Source: Odontesthes bonariensis
Lineage: Eukaryota; Chordata; Actinopteri; Atheriniformes; Atherinopsidae
Assembly (NCBI RefSeq): GCF_027942865.1
Contig: NC_134524.1
Coordinates: 2,175,036 to 2,239,035 of the forward strand
Direction of reading: 5' to 3'
DNA: 64,000 bases
A model generated the notes under the pieces. The model did no database searches and was not told where the DNA came from. It saw nothing but the letters and a program-made list of their open reading frames with translations. The position numbers were made by a program, and so were the translations under genes. Shown here one piece after another: positions 10,501-20,632 of the stretch. Position 1 is the stretch's first letter, and each line of letters begins with the position of its first letter.

Positions 10501-10800
10501 CTGAAGACGTATGATCGCACAGAAGGAGAAGGAATTCCCTGCTATATTGTGTTACACCTGCCGCGCCGGTAACATGGCCATGGAAGTGGCCACGGGTGAG
10601 GCAAGTGTTTAGAAACACTATTAGCAGTCCAATCACACACCAATAAGCGAAGTCCATTGTAGCTTTAGTGTGAACAACATGCAATGTAAAACACATCCAT
10701 CCAAACAATGACTGACGAGTAAATAACTAAACAAACAGAACGAACGGTGCCAGACGCGAGAGACAGCAGGGCAGCCACAGTGCAGCGCCCCCAACCGCCC
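7553..10800 (-). mobile_element. Near full-length LINE of the L2/Rex1/CR1 group
   Basis: A minus-strand non-LTR retrotransposon with an intact 1003-codon ORF (7697-10708), about 140 bases of 3' UTR and possibly about 90 bases of 5' leader. The 3' end reads, on the minus strand, CCCCACGGGGACAAATAAAG and then CTAACTAACT, the short repeat terminus usual for this group. No second ORF is visible upstream. It is the best preserved element in the window and so probably a recent insertion. Confidence 0.85.
7697..10708 (-). CDS. LINE ORF2: APE endonuclease plus reverse transcriptase
   Basis: One uninterrupted ORF of 1003 codons. It nicks target DNA and copies the LINE RNA onto it. Endonuclease is at residues 117-330: N123, E154 in ITETWL, GDFN at 273-276 and SDH at 323-325. 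Reverse transcriptase is at about 600-830: FRPIALTS, FVDFSSAFNT (682 on), GSPQGCVLSP (741 on) and the catalytic YADD at 772-775. The C-terminal LLPSGRRF block is typical of L2/Rex1-group elements. All catalytic residues are present, so activity cannot be excluded. The first 110 residues, including a hydrophobic stretch at 19-36, look unlike LINE protein; the true start may be a later ATG. Confidence 0.9.
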   Translation of the reverse strand: MFGWMCFTLHVVHTKATMDFAYWCVIGLLIVFLNTCLTRGHFHGHVTGAAGVTQYSREFLLLLCDHTSSDHKLIIDSLPNYLRRNPKKWTIRTRHKRGSKGGIRQKLRRLRNKLPLPITLLINAQSLRAKTEELTANTRYLNEYRSACILAITETWLDSNVSDSEVGPRGFSVLRTDRDPSTTGKIRGGGVCLLIRDEWCKTVVVRESLCTPDIELLCVSLRPPYLPREFPQIFYTVAYIHPKANADRALDAIFNLTQKLDALSPDAPKFILGDFNNCPLKKCLRTYYQYVDCPSRKNAFLDLCYGTVKNAYRSSLLPPLGASDHKVVYLRPVYQRVFEREKPQTKILKTWVNDSIMFLQGCFECTNWEIFNCDDINEQVEVISDYINFCTDSIIPTKVRKVFPNDKPWVSNKLKHLIMEKKKAYWAHDDIGQRDIQRQIKRQIQLDKYSYRKKIEATLVSGNSREAWQGIKTMTDVPHKGRGKPSLDWKHCLDMLGGEDIDSANQLNNFFCRFESDRNDTVDPPSLSPPPSASEWNIRQSDVLQIFRRSNPRKSPGPDNICGSVLKHCAEQLAPIFTDIFNSSLNLCKVPILWKTSTIVPVPKTQRPSEPNDFRPIALTSLVMKCLERLVKQHIVFKTHNLMDPLQFAYQASRGVEDAILTLMHLLHMHLEKPKAHAKILFVDFSSAFNTMLPKTLLDILANDFNLNTGLIHWIKDFLTGRAQRVRVGSLLSDSITTSMGSPQGCVLSPLLFILYTNACTSTFPNRHFIKYADDTALVSLLEDGESDHGPILDFFLDWCKRSNLILNTKKTKVMSIDFRKSQSPSATVVMGETIQAVPTYKYLGVVLDSKLKWDSWTDLLHTKTQQRMYFLKKLLAFNVDNRMLHMFYSAFIESVLTFCIICWFGNATEAQKKVVRRTVTTASKLPGVTLPSMESIYRERLVKKADNIIAQYKHPLSSSFKLLPSGRRFCLPLLSKNRSKFSFIPQAIKALNEVSSLSSHPM

Positions 10801-11440
10801 CAGGTTACAGGCTGAAGGTTTGCTTTGGTGTCCGAGGGCTCTCAGCAGGATGGATGGACCGGAGGTGTCCCATCATGGAGGATGTGTTGGCATGAAAGGC
10901 CAGTTCTTGTGGGCAAATCAAACACCGCAACTTCAGCAGACAGAAAAGAAAGAGATAAGCCATCACTTTTTAAAATGTGTGGAATAATGGCCGTAAGCGC
11001 TTTGTTTGGGATATGCGCTAAATAAACAAGTCCAAAATGAATGTATTGTCCTACATACCTTAGATTCTTAAATGTGCTGCCCCCTTATTTTAAGAAGAGA
11101 AGTATATTAGCATGCATACCCATAATAATAATAAAGCTTATATTTACAGTTGTAAAACAAAAACAAGCAAACATCTTGCATCACACAACAGTATATTGTA
11201 CAATAGTATCAGCTTACTAGGAGAAACCAAGGTGAAGTGATCCCAAGCCACAGAACGTTTCCTGCCAGAAGCCATGGAAAAGAGCAATGAATTGAGTTCA
11301 ATTGTGACAGTTTGGGATTCATTTTACTTTTGTAGAGAACAGCGCCCCCAAGTGTTCAAACGATGAGAGACCTCTGAACCGTGGTTCCACCGAACAATGC
11401 GTTCTGCGCTTCTGACGTCATCAATCACCTGATCAGCGCC
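10801..11440. other. Unassigned stretch
   Basis: No gene recognised. The part at 11390-11420 (ACAATGCGTTCTGCGC) recurs at about 28738-28753, inside the palindrome spacer, pointing to an undescribed dispersed repeat. Confidence 0.3.
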
Positions 11441-11449
11441 ATCTGGTGT

Positions 11450-11452
11450 GAG

Positions 11453-11494
<42 letters not shown>

Positions 11495-11765
11495 GAAAAG
11501 AGAAAAAAGTGAAAAAAATAAGAGAGATAAAAAAGAAAAAAAGGGGAAAAAAGAGAAAAAAATTAGAAGAAAAAGAGGAAAAATAAAAATGAGAGAAAAA
11601 AAGAGAAAAAAGAAAGAGGAAAAAAGAAAAAAAATTAAAAAGAAAAAGAAAGAGAAAAAGAGAAAAAGAGAAAAAAGAGAGAAAGAAAAAAAGAAAGAAA
11701 AAAAGAGAGGAGAGAGAAAAAGAGGGAGAAAGAGAGAAAAAAAAGAGAAAAATAAACAAAAAAAA
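11450..11765 (+). repeat. Homopurine tract with (GA)n core
   Basis: Over 300 bases almost entirely A and G on the plus strand. It starts with about 20 GA dinucleotides and continues as irregular A/G runs. Stops are rare in several frames on both strands, so the long Lys/Glu/Arg- or Phe/Ser/Leu-rich ORFs here are composition artefacts. Confidence 0.95.
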
Positions 11766-11949
11766 CAAGCACCGACAATGGATTCTGCCCAAAGATGCAC
11801 CTCTGGGAACAACAGCTGGAACGGGCCAACCTGGACATGTTCCCCCTCTGAAATGACTGAAATGAAGTGTTGCAGCACTTTGGGGGACAATAGATAACAG
11901 GTGAGCACCTGAAAAAGCCTCGACTGGGTTACGGATCCTAACAGCTCAG

Positions 11950-12319
11950 CTGGGAGGAGCTAACTGAACTAAGACGAGACCGAGGTCTAAAGCTACAGGA
12001 CGCTTTGCTCATCACCTTTGGACAGTTTTTGGTTGACTGTTGTAGAGGAACTGCTCCCATCGTCCAAATATATCTAAGAGAGCAAGAAGTGTCCAACAAC
12101 CGTCTCACGGCTCTAAACAGAGCTGCTGTCCTGTTGGCTCTCAGTGTAAACCGTGATGCCATCATTCACAACACGAATAGAATCCGTAACGTGATGGAGG
12201 GCTTTGAGTTCTCCCAGGAACCTGAGAGCTTTGTTGTCGGTGTTACCTTCCTAGTAGGGTCTCCCCTGGCACCTTGTCTCAGGGGTGGGGTCAGGCTTGG
12301 ATTGACACAAAGACCTTGA
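11950..12319 (+). CDS. Unidentified exon, copy 1
   Basis: An open stretch of 122 codons from a candidate acceptor (CTAACAGCTCAG, AG at 11948-11949) to TGA at 12317-12319. The predicted peptide starts WEELTELRRDRGLKLQDALL. It is amphipathic and probably helical, with a later NRDAIIHNTNRIRNVMEGF segment. No family recognised. Upstream, at 11901, GTGAGC follows CAG and could be a donor. The duplicate at 12654-13026 keeps the frame with one extra Asn, which suggests coding constraint or a very recent duplication. Confidence 0.4.
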
Positions 12320-12349
12320 TGGAGCAGCACCAGATTGTGAACGCTCACC

Positions 12350-12602
12350 TGCCAGGAAAGGGAAACTGGGACACACCCGAGGGGTCAGGCCTAGAGAAGG
12401 AGCTCACCTCCCAGGAAAGGGAAACTGGGACACACCCGAGAGGTCAGGCCTAGAGAAGGAGCTCACCTCCCAGGAAAGGGAAACTGGGACACACCCGAGA
12501 GGTCAGGCCTAGAGAAGGAGCTCACCTCCCAGGAAAGGGAAACTGGAACACACCCGAGGGGTCAGGCCTAGAGAAGGAGCTCACCTCCCAGGAAAGGGAA
12601 AC
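12350..12602 (+). repeat. 59-bp minisatellite, short array
   Basis: About four tandem copies of a 59-base unit that begins GGAAACTGGGACACACCCGA and contains GGTCAGGCCTAGAGAAGG. Confidence 0.95.
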
Positions 12603-12653
12603 AGGTGAGCACCTGAAAAAGCCTCGACTGGGTTACGGATCCTAACAGCTCAG

Positions 12654-13026
12654 CTGGGAGGAGCTAACTGAACTAAGACGAGACCGAGGTCTAAAGCTAC
12701 AGGACGCTTTGCTCATCACCTTTGGACAGTTTTTGGTTGACTGTTGTAGAGGAACTGCTCCCATCGTCCAAATATATCTAAGAGAGCAAGAAGTGTCCAA
12801 CAACCGTCTCACGGCTCTAAACAACAGAGCTGCTGTCCCGTTGGCTCTCAGTGTAAACCGTGATGCCATCATTCACAACACGAATAGAATCCGTAACGTG
12901 ATGGAGGGCTTTGAGTTCTCCCAGGAACCTGAGAGCTTTGTTGTCGGTGTTACCTTCCTAGTAGGGTCTCCCCTGACACCTTGCCTCAGGGGTGGGGTCA
13001 GGCTTGGATTGACACAAAGACCTTGA
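12654..13026 (+). CDS. Unidentified exon, copy 2
   Basis: Paralogue of 11950-12319, 704 bases downstream, open for 123 codons to TGA. The differences are a 3-base insertion (Asn added in LTALNNRAAV), Leu to Pro just after it, and Ala to Thr near the end. All keep the frame. Function unknown; same candidate acceptor (CTAACAGCTCAG). Confidence 0.4.
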
Positions 13027-13056
13027 TGGAGCAGCACCAGATTGTGAACGCTCACC

Positions 13057-13765
13057 TGCCAGGAAAGGGAAACTGGGACACACCCGAGGGGTCAGGCCTA
13101 GAGAAGGAGCTCACCTCCCAGGAAAGGGAAACTGGGACACACCCGAGAGGTCAGGCCTAGAGAAGGAGCTCACCTCCCAGGAAAGGGAAACTGGGACACA
13201 CCCGAGAGGTCAGGCCTAGAGAAGGAGCTCACCTCCCAGGAAAGGGAAACTGGAACACACCCGAGGGGTCAGGCCTAGAGAAGGAGCTCACCTCCCAGGA
13301 AAGGGAAACTGGGACACACCCGAGGGGTCAGGCCTAGAGAAGGAGCTCACCTCCCAGGAAAGGGAAACTGGGACACACCCGACGGGTCAGGCCCAGAGAA
13401 GGAGCTCACCTCCCAGGAAAGGGAAACTGGAACACACCCGAGGGGTCAGGCCTAGAGAAGGAGCTCACCTCCCAGGAAAGGGAAACTGGGACACACCCGA
13501 GGGGTCAGGCCCAGAGAAGGAGCTCACCTCCCAGGAAAGGGAAACTGGGACACACCCGAGGGGTCAGGCCCAGAGAAGGAGCTCACCTCCCAGGAAAGGG
13601 AAACTGGGACACACCCGAGGGGTCAGGCCTAGAGAAGGAGCTCACCTCCCAGGAAAGGGAAACTGGGACACACCCGAGGGGTCAGGCCTAGAGAAGGAGC
13701 TCACCTCCCAGGAAAGGGAAACTGGGACACACCCGAGGGGTCAGGCCTAGAGAAGGAGCTCACCT
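13057..13765 (+). repeat. 59-bp minisatellite, long array
   Basis: Twelve tandem copies of the 59-base unit with scattered single-base variants (GAGGGGTC, GAGAGGTC, GACGGGTC). There are no variable spacers, so this is not a CRISPR array. Confidence 0.95.
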
Positions 13766-14124
13766 TAGAGATAGGAGGAGCAGCTCCTGGGAGGTGGCCC
13801 CGGAGCAGAACCAGTCCAGTTACTGTCCTCTTGTTCATTGACAGGAATCTCAATTAATCCGTCTTTATTAAAATGTGCACTCTTTCCACCTTAAAGCCTT
13901 TCACTCTTTGCTTTGGCCTCTAAAACCTGGAGACATTTAAACTCTTTGAGCAGCTCTCACAGGACTTGAACATATGATCTCCGAGTCCCAAAGCAGTTTA
14001 TTGCCCCTCTGAGCGATGCCTCCGCTGCTTTGTGCTGCTTTCTTGGCACTTTTTACCTGAGACTGATGAGCACAGACACTATCTTTTAGTCTTCCAACAT
14101 GTTTCCTGTGAGACAGCTTTGCTC
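13766..14124. other. Unassigned stretch before locus B
   Basis: No gene recognised. Homology to locus C begins at about 14125. Confidence 0.3.
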
Positions 14125-16473
14125 ATCAACTGTCTCTGCTTTGTTCAGCTGCTCGGTGTTCTGTCTCATGCTCTGTATCCCAATAAAGTCTCAGACTCGT
14201 TGGTTTCAAACTTTGAACACTGAGACAGATTGAGTGGAACCTGGAAAAGGCTTGAACTCAGTCCCTATGAAAAGAAAATGAAAAGAGAAAGTTTAGGATT
14301 CAACCTTTCAGTGTGTAGTTGGTGCATGTAGTTGTCTTATCCACCAGTGACCTCACATTTCCCCTGATGATCGAGGGAAGAAATGCTTTAAACTTCCTCC
14401 TCCTTTTCCTCCAGTTTCTTCCTGCTCTGCATCCTAGACGTCTCCTCTTCAGCTCATCCAGATTTCGGGTATTTTTCCAGCCATTTTTGGGCTTTTGTGA
14501 AGCTCAGTTAGCTGCACCAACAGGTGAACAACTTTCCCATTGCTACGGTTACGCATCATAACAGCTGTGAAAACCTACCAGAGTGACCAGCAGAGGTCCT
14601 TCCAGCAGCATCCACACCAGCTCAGAAACATGTTTCAGAAGTCTCTGTTTTCACACAGAAAATCTGAAGAAGATGCAAAGAATTCTGGGATAATGGTGCT
14701 GACCTGGTTCGGTTCCACCTGAACCCAAAACATTTAATCCGGAGTCAAAAGCTTCCATCCAATACGTATCATCAATCTACATTTATAAATAACTAAAGCT
14801 GAGACATGAGTTTATCATTTTATTTTTTGAACTAGAATTATATTACGGTGGAATTCTGCAGTTAAAGAAAGAGGAAAACCTCCATTTAACCAGGAGTTAC
14901 AGCAGATTAAATCTATAAGTTAGTGTGAATATAAACATATATGGTGAAAAACACTAACTTCATGGTGGCACTGGAGGACACTCAGGTATTCTGCAGAAGC
15001 ACAGGAGTTCATCCCCTTCAGATAATGAATATCTGACGCTGATTCCTGCTTTTAAAAGAATCAATGAGAAATCCCCAGTGAGACGACGCTGCCACCAGAA
15101 GGTCAGATTGGAACATTACACTATTGTTTGGATCCAGCACTGTGTTCTTCAACAACCTTCAGTTTTACAGATCATTACGGAGGTGAAAAAAGTGAACACA
15201 AACTCCTGAAAAACACTGAAGCACAGAAGCAGCGCTCAGTGTGCTTTGGGAGCAGGAACCCCAGAAAGACTTCTGGGGACTGAGGGGATTTTCCTCATTT
15301 TTACGTCCCTTCATTCATTTGCCTTTTTCAAGCACTTGTTATTACTTATTTGAATTGGCTGATGTGACAATTCTTCATGCTGCTTTCTGCTTTTGATTAG
15401 TTTCAGGTGTAGTCTGAGTAAGAGGAGAGAATAATGCAAAACAAGAAACTGCAGCACTGATCTGACACGGCTGGATCTCAGCAGGAAACACTCCCTGAGA
15501 ACCAGATCTAACGTGTGACTTCCACTGCGAGTCAGCTCAGTTACAAACTGGGTTTAACTTCTGAGGTTGGTCTCTGACTGAGGGACTGTCTCTGTCACGC
15601 TAACAGCCCCTCCGGCTGGCTCGCCATGTTTCGCCACATATACACAACATGACGGGGTTCATTCGGGGGAGGTGACTTCACTGATGACCATCTGCATTCA
15701 GGAAGACCGTCCTGCGTAACATTCAGTGGCTACAGCGACTGTCTTGCATTTCTGGAGGCTACTTCCTGTTCAGCCAGGACCATAGCTTAAGTCATGAGCA
15801 TCATACAGCTGTCTGGGAAGTACAGGGAACAACTCCAAACCTTTTTCAGACTGCGTTAAAGATTTCTGGGTCTTTGGGGAAGATGATAAGGGTCAACTTT
15901 CCCTCGTAACCAAACACACATTTTCTTTAAAAATATCTGTGTAGCAAGAACATGAAAAGCATGAGAAAAGTTAACATCTGACCTTTAATGAAATGCAGAA
16001 CAATGAAATACAGACGAGTGTAAAGCTCGACTTCACATCAAACTGAAATGATATATTGCTTCTTCAGATGTTTACAGAAATACCCACAGCTGGTGCAAAG
16101 CTACTTTGTGGATCTTAGCTTTAAACAAAACAAATATGTTCAGTATAACAGAATAAACATGTTTCTACTTTCAAACAGACTGCATTTTGTTCTGTCCATC
16201 AACTCACAATTGATGCCATGTTTGTCTTGAACGTCGGGAGATCCGTCCCCAGTTAAAGCAATCCCAACTAATTATAAAGCACTTTCAATGGTTCTTCAAA
16301 CATGTGCTCCCCACAGAACATTCAGAACTAAAGTCCTGACAAGAGAAGGTGGTAATCCACAAAGAAGATTTTTAATCTGAACAAAGGCAAGGCTTCTGAT
16401 TGGTAGTTCCAGTTGCTGCTCCCAGGTGAATGTTTGCTTATCTGCCGTAAAAATTGTTGTTGATTTCAGCCAA

Positions 16474-17088
16474 TCATTTCTCTGCAGTGTGACTACGTTG
16501 GTGTCTCTTTAGACTATCTAATCGAGTGAAAGCTGCCCCACACTGACCACAGATGAAAGGTTTCTCTGCAGTGTGAATAAGTTGGTGTGTCTTTAGATTG
16601 CCTAATGTAGTGAAAGCTGCCCCACACTGACCACAGCTGTATGGCTTCTCTCCTGTGTGAATGCGTTGGTGTCTCTTTAGATAAACTAATTGAGTGAAAG
16701 CTGCCCCACACTGACCACAGCTGTATGGCTTCTCTCCTGTGTGTATACGTTGGTGTCTCTTTAGACTACCTAATGTAGTGAAAGCTGCCCCACACTGACC
16801 ACAGCTGTATGGCTTCTCTCCTGTGTGAATGCGTTGGTGTCTCTTTAGATAAACTAATTGAGTGAAAGCTGCCCCACACTGACCACAGCTGTATGGCTTC
16901 TCTCCTGTGTGAATACGTTGGTGTGTCTTTAGACCACCTAATGTAGTGAAAGCTGCCCCACACTGACCACAGCTGTATGGCTTCTCTCCAGTATGAATTA
17001 TCTGATGATACCTCAGATTTGATCGTTTGATAACTTTCCCACAGTCCTTACAGCAGTGCCATCTGGATCTCTCTTGGGCTCTACGTTT
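16474..17088 (-). CDS. C2H2 zinc-finger protein, finger exon of locus B (7 fingers)
   Basis: An open exon of 204 codons plus TGA after the acceptor [18 protein letters not shown], a divergent first finger (WHCCKDCGK), then six CGQCGAAFT fingers. Fingers 3 and 5 are identical ([12 protein letters not shown]), again a two-finger duplication. It has the fewest fingers of the four loci. Cys and His ligands are complete in every finger, so it can fold. No ATG lies in the exon; the nearest upstream in-frame codon is a TTG that is part of the splice acceptor. Confidence 0.87.
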   Translation of the reverse strand, partial: KRRAQERSRWHCCKDCGKVIKRSNLRYHQIIHTGEKPYSCGQCGAAFTTLGGLKTHQRIHTGEKPYSCGQCGAAFTQLVYLKRHQRIHTGEKPYSCGQCGAAFTTLGSLKRHQRIHTGEKPYSCGQCGAAFTQLVYLKRHQRIHTGEKPYSCGQCGAAFTTLGNLKTHQLIHTAEKPFICGQCGAAFTRLDSLKRHQRSHTAEK

Positions 17089-17345
17089 CTGCAATGACAG
17101 AGGGGAAGAAGACTTAGATCCTTTTGAAGTTCACAAAAAAGATTTTGTCTAAGCTAACCTACGCTAACCAACATATTCTATCTAGAGCTGGACAGACCGA
17201 GCCACACAGGTCTCGATATCTCAGATCAAACGTGAACGCTGAGGGTGCGTTTATAAGTGCCCTCAGCTATCAGCACTGTGCTGTGATGTGTTCTACACAC
17301 GTTCAGCTTTTTAAGCAGTAAACTCTTGCATGTTGCTCTTTTACT
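17089..17345 (-). promoter_or_regulatory. ZNF locus B promoter and leader
   Basis: Same TATA-box promoter as the other loci (TATAAA on the minus strand, 17250-17255), with the polypyrimidine acceptor next to the exon. Confidence 0.6.
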
Positions 17346-17400
17346 AATTCTTTTTGTCATGATGAAACTCTGAAAAGGAACTTGAGCTACAATATTTCAG

Positions 17401-17419
17401 ATAGATAGATAGATAGATA
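17401..17419. repeat. (GATA)n microsatellite at arm breakpoint
   Basis: About five ATAG units. The palindromic partner is at 39013-39037. The RTE element is inserted directly beyond it. Confidence 0.9.
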
Positions 17420-17964
17420 ATAACGTCTCATAACGTCCACGCCTTGTAGCGGTGTGAGGGCTTGCGTGTCTCAATGACCCCAAGAGCTATGCCAGCGGGA
17501 GTGCCTCAATGCTTAGCACCCCCGGCAGGGTCACCCATGCTGGACAGGTCAAAGGGTAGAGGCCAGACAAAATGTGGACCACCTCACCCCGAAGGTAAAA
17601 AGGGTTAGCGTAGGGCCAACTACCTTATCTAGAAAAATACAGTTACAGAAGCACCGATGATAAGAATCCAAGAAACACAAGTCATGGGAAAGGAAGGGCC
17701 TCCAAACAGGAGGCTTATGACGCAGGGCAGTGAAAGCCGAAAGGAAGCTGCAAGGCCGACTCCCCTTCTGAAACCCAAGACAACCATAAAGATAGGTACA
17801 TGGAATGTTAGAACAATGTACGAAACTGGGAGATCAGCACAAGTAGCAAAGGAAATGAGGTAGTATAAAGTCTCTCTACTAGGGCTGAGTGAAACAAGAT
17901 GGCTACAGGCAGGAAAGATTAGGCTAGCAACAGGAGAGATGCTACTGTATTCTGGTCACATAGA

Positions 17965-19198
17965 TGTAACCCCCTAGGTTATATATCACCTCCTTTTATT
18001 TATTTTTTTACTCACCTTATATATTTATTTGAATACAATGCATTGTAGGCCTTTTCCATTGTATTACACTTACCTTTGATGCTTTGCGCCTTGCCAAAGT
18101 CTTAGACATACACGTGTATTTTTTGTTGACTTTAAAACACGCAGTAAATGTTGTGTTTGCTACTTTCCTACTATTTACTACTGCCAGTAAATGCATCACT
18201 TTCCCCTGTTCTACCTTATTGGTCAGTCAAGGGCAATATCAAGTTTGCGCAATTGTGATGGCTGGGGGGTGGGAACGGTAACGGAGGTGTATGAGTCAGC
18301 TGTACGGGCGGCGTGAGTTGGCAGGTGGCGGCTCTCGAAGAAGCTGGATTTTATGCTGTTGTGGATTATCGGATGTTTTACCAACTATCGGGAGCTACAA
18401 ACATTTCGGACATGTGGCCTGGATTTTGGAGATTGTGGAGTACAGAACCAGACCAAGCCCGTGATCCAGAGTGGACTGTTGGACCGGAGTTGGAGCAGTT
18501 TTGAAGCCGTTCAGTTAAGACTGGTAATCCCTGGTGGGGTGAGTAACGCGTTCCACCTGGTTGTGCTGAGAGCCGCCATCGTTGGGACTGCTATTCTGCG
18601 GACGTATGCTAAATAAGAGCTATCAGGCCTGCAACAATATATGAAGCTACGGGACTGCTTTATTCCTGCAAGAGACTGATTCTGTGACGTTTGATTAATT
18701 TATTTTGTTGGCTCTTTTTGGGTTTTGGTAACTTTTTGTTGTTTAAAGTTGTTTTTGTTTTTGATTTGGGATTTATCTGTTTTAGCACTGGTTGTGTTGG
18801 GTACCCAATTAACAGGTGTGGCAGGAAGCTTCCTTGTGCTATTGTTTATTAATAATATTACTGTGATGAGATTGAACTGTTACATGTTAAAGTGCATTGC
18901 CCTTGGGTTTCTTCTACTGACCAGTACGGATTATTAAACTGGCATGTTATGTCATACTACCATTTTTCCTTTTTTATTTTAGTATAAGGTTAAAAGCTAT
19001 ATTGCACTTTGCTTTCGGTTGTATGGTAAGCGAGCCTAGTCTTGTTAATGCGATCAGTTGCGCACTCTATGCACAACATACACTGTTACCTGTTAAGACA
19101 CTCATTATTCGTGAGAGCACAGGTGTGCAGAAGTCGTTAGAGTGTAGGTCAGAGAATTTGGGCGTTGTTCATAGGGGAAACGTGAGCAACGGGTTACA
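17965..19198 (+). mobile_element. Solo-LTR-like insertion in the RTE LINE
   Basis: A 1234-base insert starting TGTAACCCCC and ending GGGTTACA, that is TG...CA with short inverted ends. It is flanked by a perfect 4-base duplication TAGA (17961-17964 and 19199-19202). With the insert and one TAGA ignored, the LINE frame runs on without a break. No gag or pol coding is inside, which fits a solo LTR. The superfamily is not determined; orientation is given only as read. Confidence 0.7.
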
Positions 19199-19219
19199 TA
19201 GAAGATGGAGCTCACCACT

Positions 19220-20632
19220 CAGAAGGAGTCGCCCTGATGCTGGCAAAGGAAGCACAGAGAGCACTCATTGGCTGGGAGCCGGTCAGCTCGCGCATCATAA
19301 CGGCCAAGTTTGCTACAAAGAAAAGCAATATCAATCTGAATGTTATACAGTGCTATGCTCCTACTAATGACACGGAGGAGGAGAAGAAGGATGCTTTCTA
19401 CCAGCGACTTCAAGCTGTGTTGGACAAAAGTAGAAACAAGGACATCACTTTACTTATGGGCGACCTCAATGCCAAGATAGGGTCAGATAACACAGGCCAT
19501 GAGGAGGTAATGGGAACACAAGGGCTAGGTAAGATGAACGAGAATGGGGAAAGATTTGCAGATCTGTGTTCGCTCAATCAACTAGTGATAGGAGGCAGCA
19601 TCTTTATGCACAAACGAATCCACAAAGCCACATGGAGATCACCCAACCACGTCACGGAAAACCAGATCGACCACATGTGCATCAACCGGAAGTTCTGACG
19701 ACTGTGGAGTGATGTAAGGGTGATGAGGGGGGCAGATGAGTCATCAGACCACCACCTTATTGTGACGTCAGCACGGCTGAGGCTGAAGAAACACTCCACA
19801 AACACCAATCCACGTAAAAGATTCAATGTAGGCCTGCTCAAGGATAAGGACATCCAGACAGCATTCAAACTCAGCATTTCAAACAGGTTTCAGCCACTGC
19901 AGGAACTCTTTAAAGAGGAGGATACAGATATTGAGAACCAGTGGCAACAGGCCACAAAGGGCTGGCTGGACACATGTGAGGAGGTCTTGGGCAAGACGAA
20001 ACAACATCACAAGGAGTGGATGACCTTCCACACTATGAAGAAGCTAGAAAGGAGGAAACAAAAGAAAGAGGTATTGAACACAAGCCGGACAAGATCAGAG
20101 AAGGCAAGGGCACAGGAGGCCTACACAGCAGCAGACAAGGAAGTTAAAAAGAGCATCAAAAAGGACAAAAGAGACCACTTTGAGGACCTAGCCAAGCAGG
20201 CAGAGGAAGCTGCAGGGAAGGGAAACCTGAGGGAGCTCTACATGACGACAAGAAAGCTAGCAGGTAAATTCCAACAAGTAGAGAAACCAGTTAAGGACGA
20301 AGAGGGCAACCCACTTACAACAACAGAACAGCAACTTAGAAGATGGGCAGAACACTTTAATGAGCTATTAAACAGACCAGCCCCAGAGGCACCTCCAGAT
20401 ATACCACCTGCAAACACAGAGCTACCTATCAACACGGGAAAACCTACAAAGGTAGAGGTCAAGAAGGCCATCATGTCTCTAAAGAACGGGAAGTCAGCAG
20501 GACCAGATGAAGTACCAGCAGAGTCCCTCAAGGCGGACATAGTGAGCTCAGTCAACATACTGCACAGCCTTTTCAGTAGGATTTGGGAAGAGGAGCATGT
20601 TCCCCTGGAGTGGAGGGAGGGCATACTCGTTA
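19220..20632 (+). pseudogene. RTE LINE endonuclease-to-RT linker region
   Basis: Two open stretches (19237-19698 and 19720-20632) give the second half of the APE endonuclease (MGDLNAKIG, SDHHLI), the long charged linker and KNGKSAGPDEVPAE at the front of the reverse transcriptase. A stop at about 19696-19698 splits them. The second ends where the Harbinger-like element begins at 20633. Confidence 0.8.

Larger units (their letters stand above)
11901..13765 (+). repeat. 704-bp tandem duplication with embedded 59-bp minisatellites
   Basis: The block starting GTGAGCACCTGAAAAAGCC at 11901 recurs at 12605, exactly 704 bases later. Each copy holds the same exon-like ORF followed by an array of 59-bp units. 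The first array (about 12350-12602) has about 4 units; the second (about 13057-13764) has 12. The start of copy 2 fuses minisatellite sequence directly to the GTGAGC block, as expected from unequal crossing-over between short shared sequence. Confidence 0.9.
14125..17419 (-). repeat. Palindrome arm segment with ZNF locus B
   Basis: Inverted paralogue of 39013-43522. It covers promoter, finger exon, 3' module and about 1.5 kb of further downstream sequence. AATAAA at 14182-14187 on the plus strand has its counterpart at 43465-43470 on the minus strand, so an unidentified convergent transcript may end here. Relative to C it lacks the 42298-42860 insertion. It ends at (GATA)n, after which an RTE LINE interrupts the arm. 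Confidence 0.8.

Noticed and set aside
11324-11908. Long Phe/Ser/Leu-rich and Lys/Glu/Arg-rich ORFs on both strands
   Set aside because: Product of the homopurine tract; no domain, and open in several frames at once.
16514-16963. 65-codon ORFs inside ZNF B in a second frame
   Set aside because: Periodic shadows of the finger repeat.
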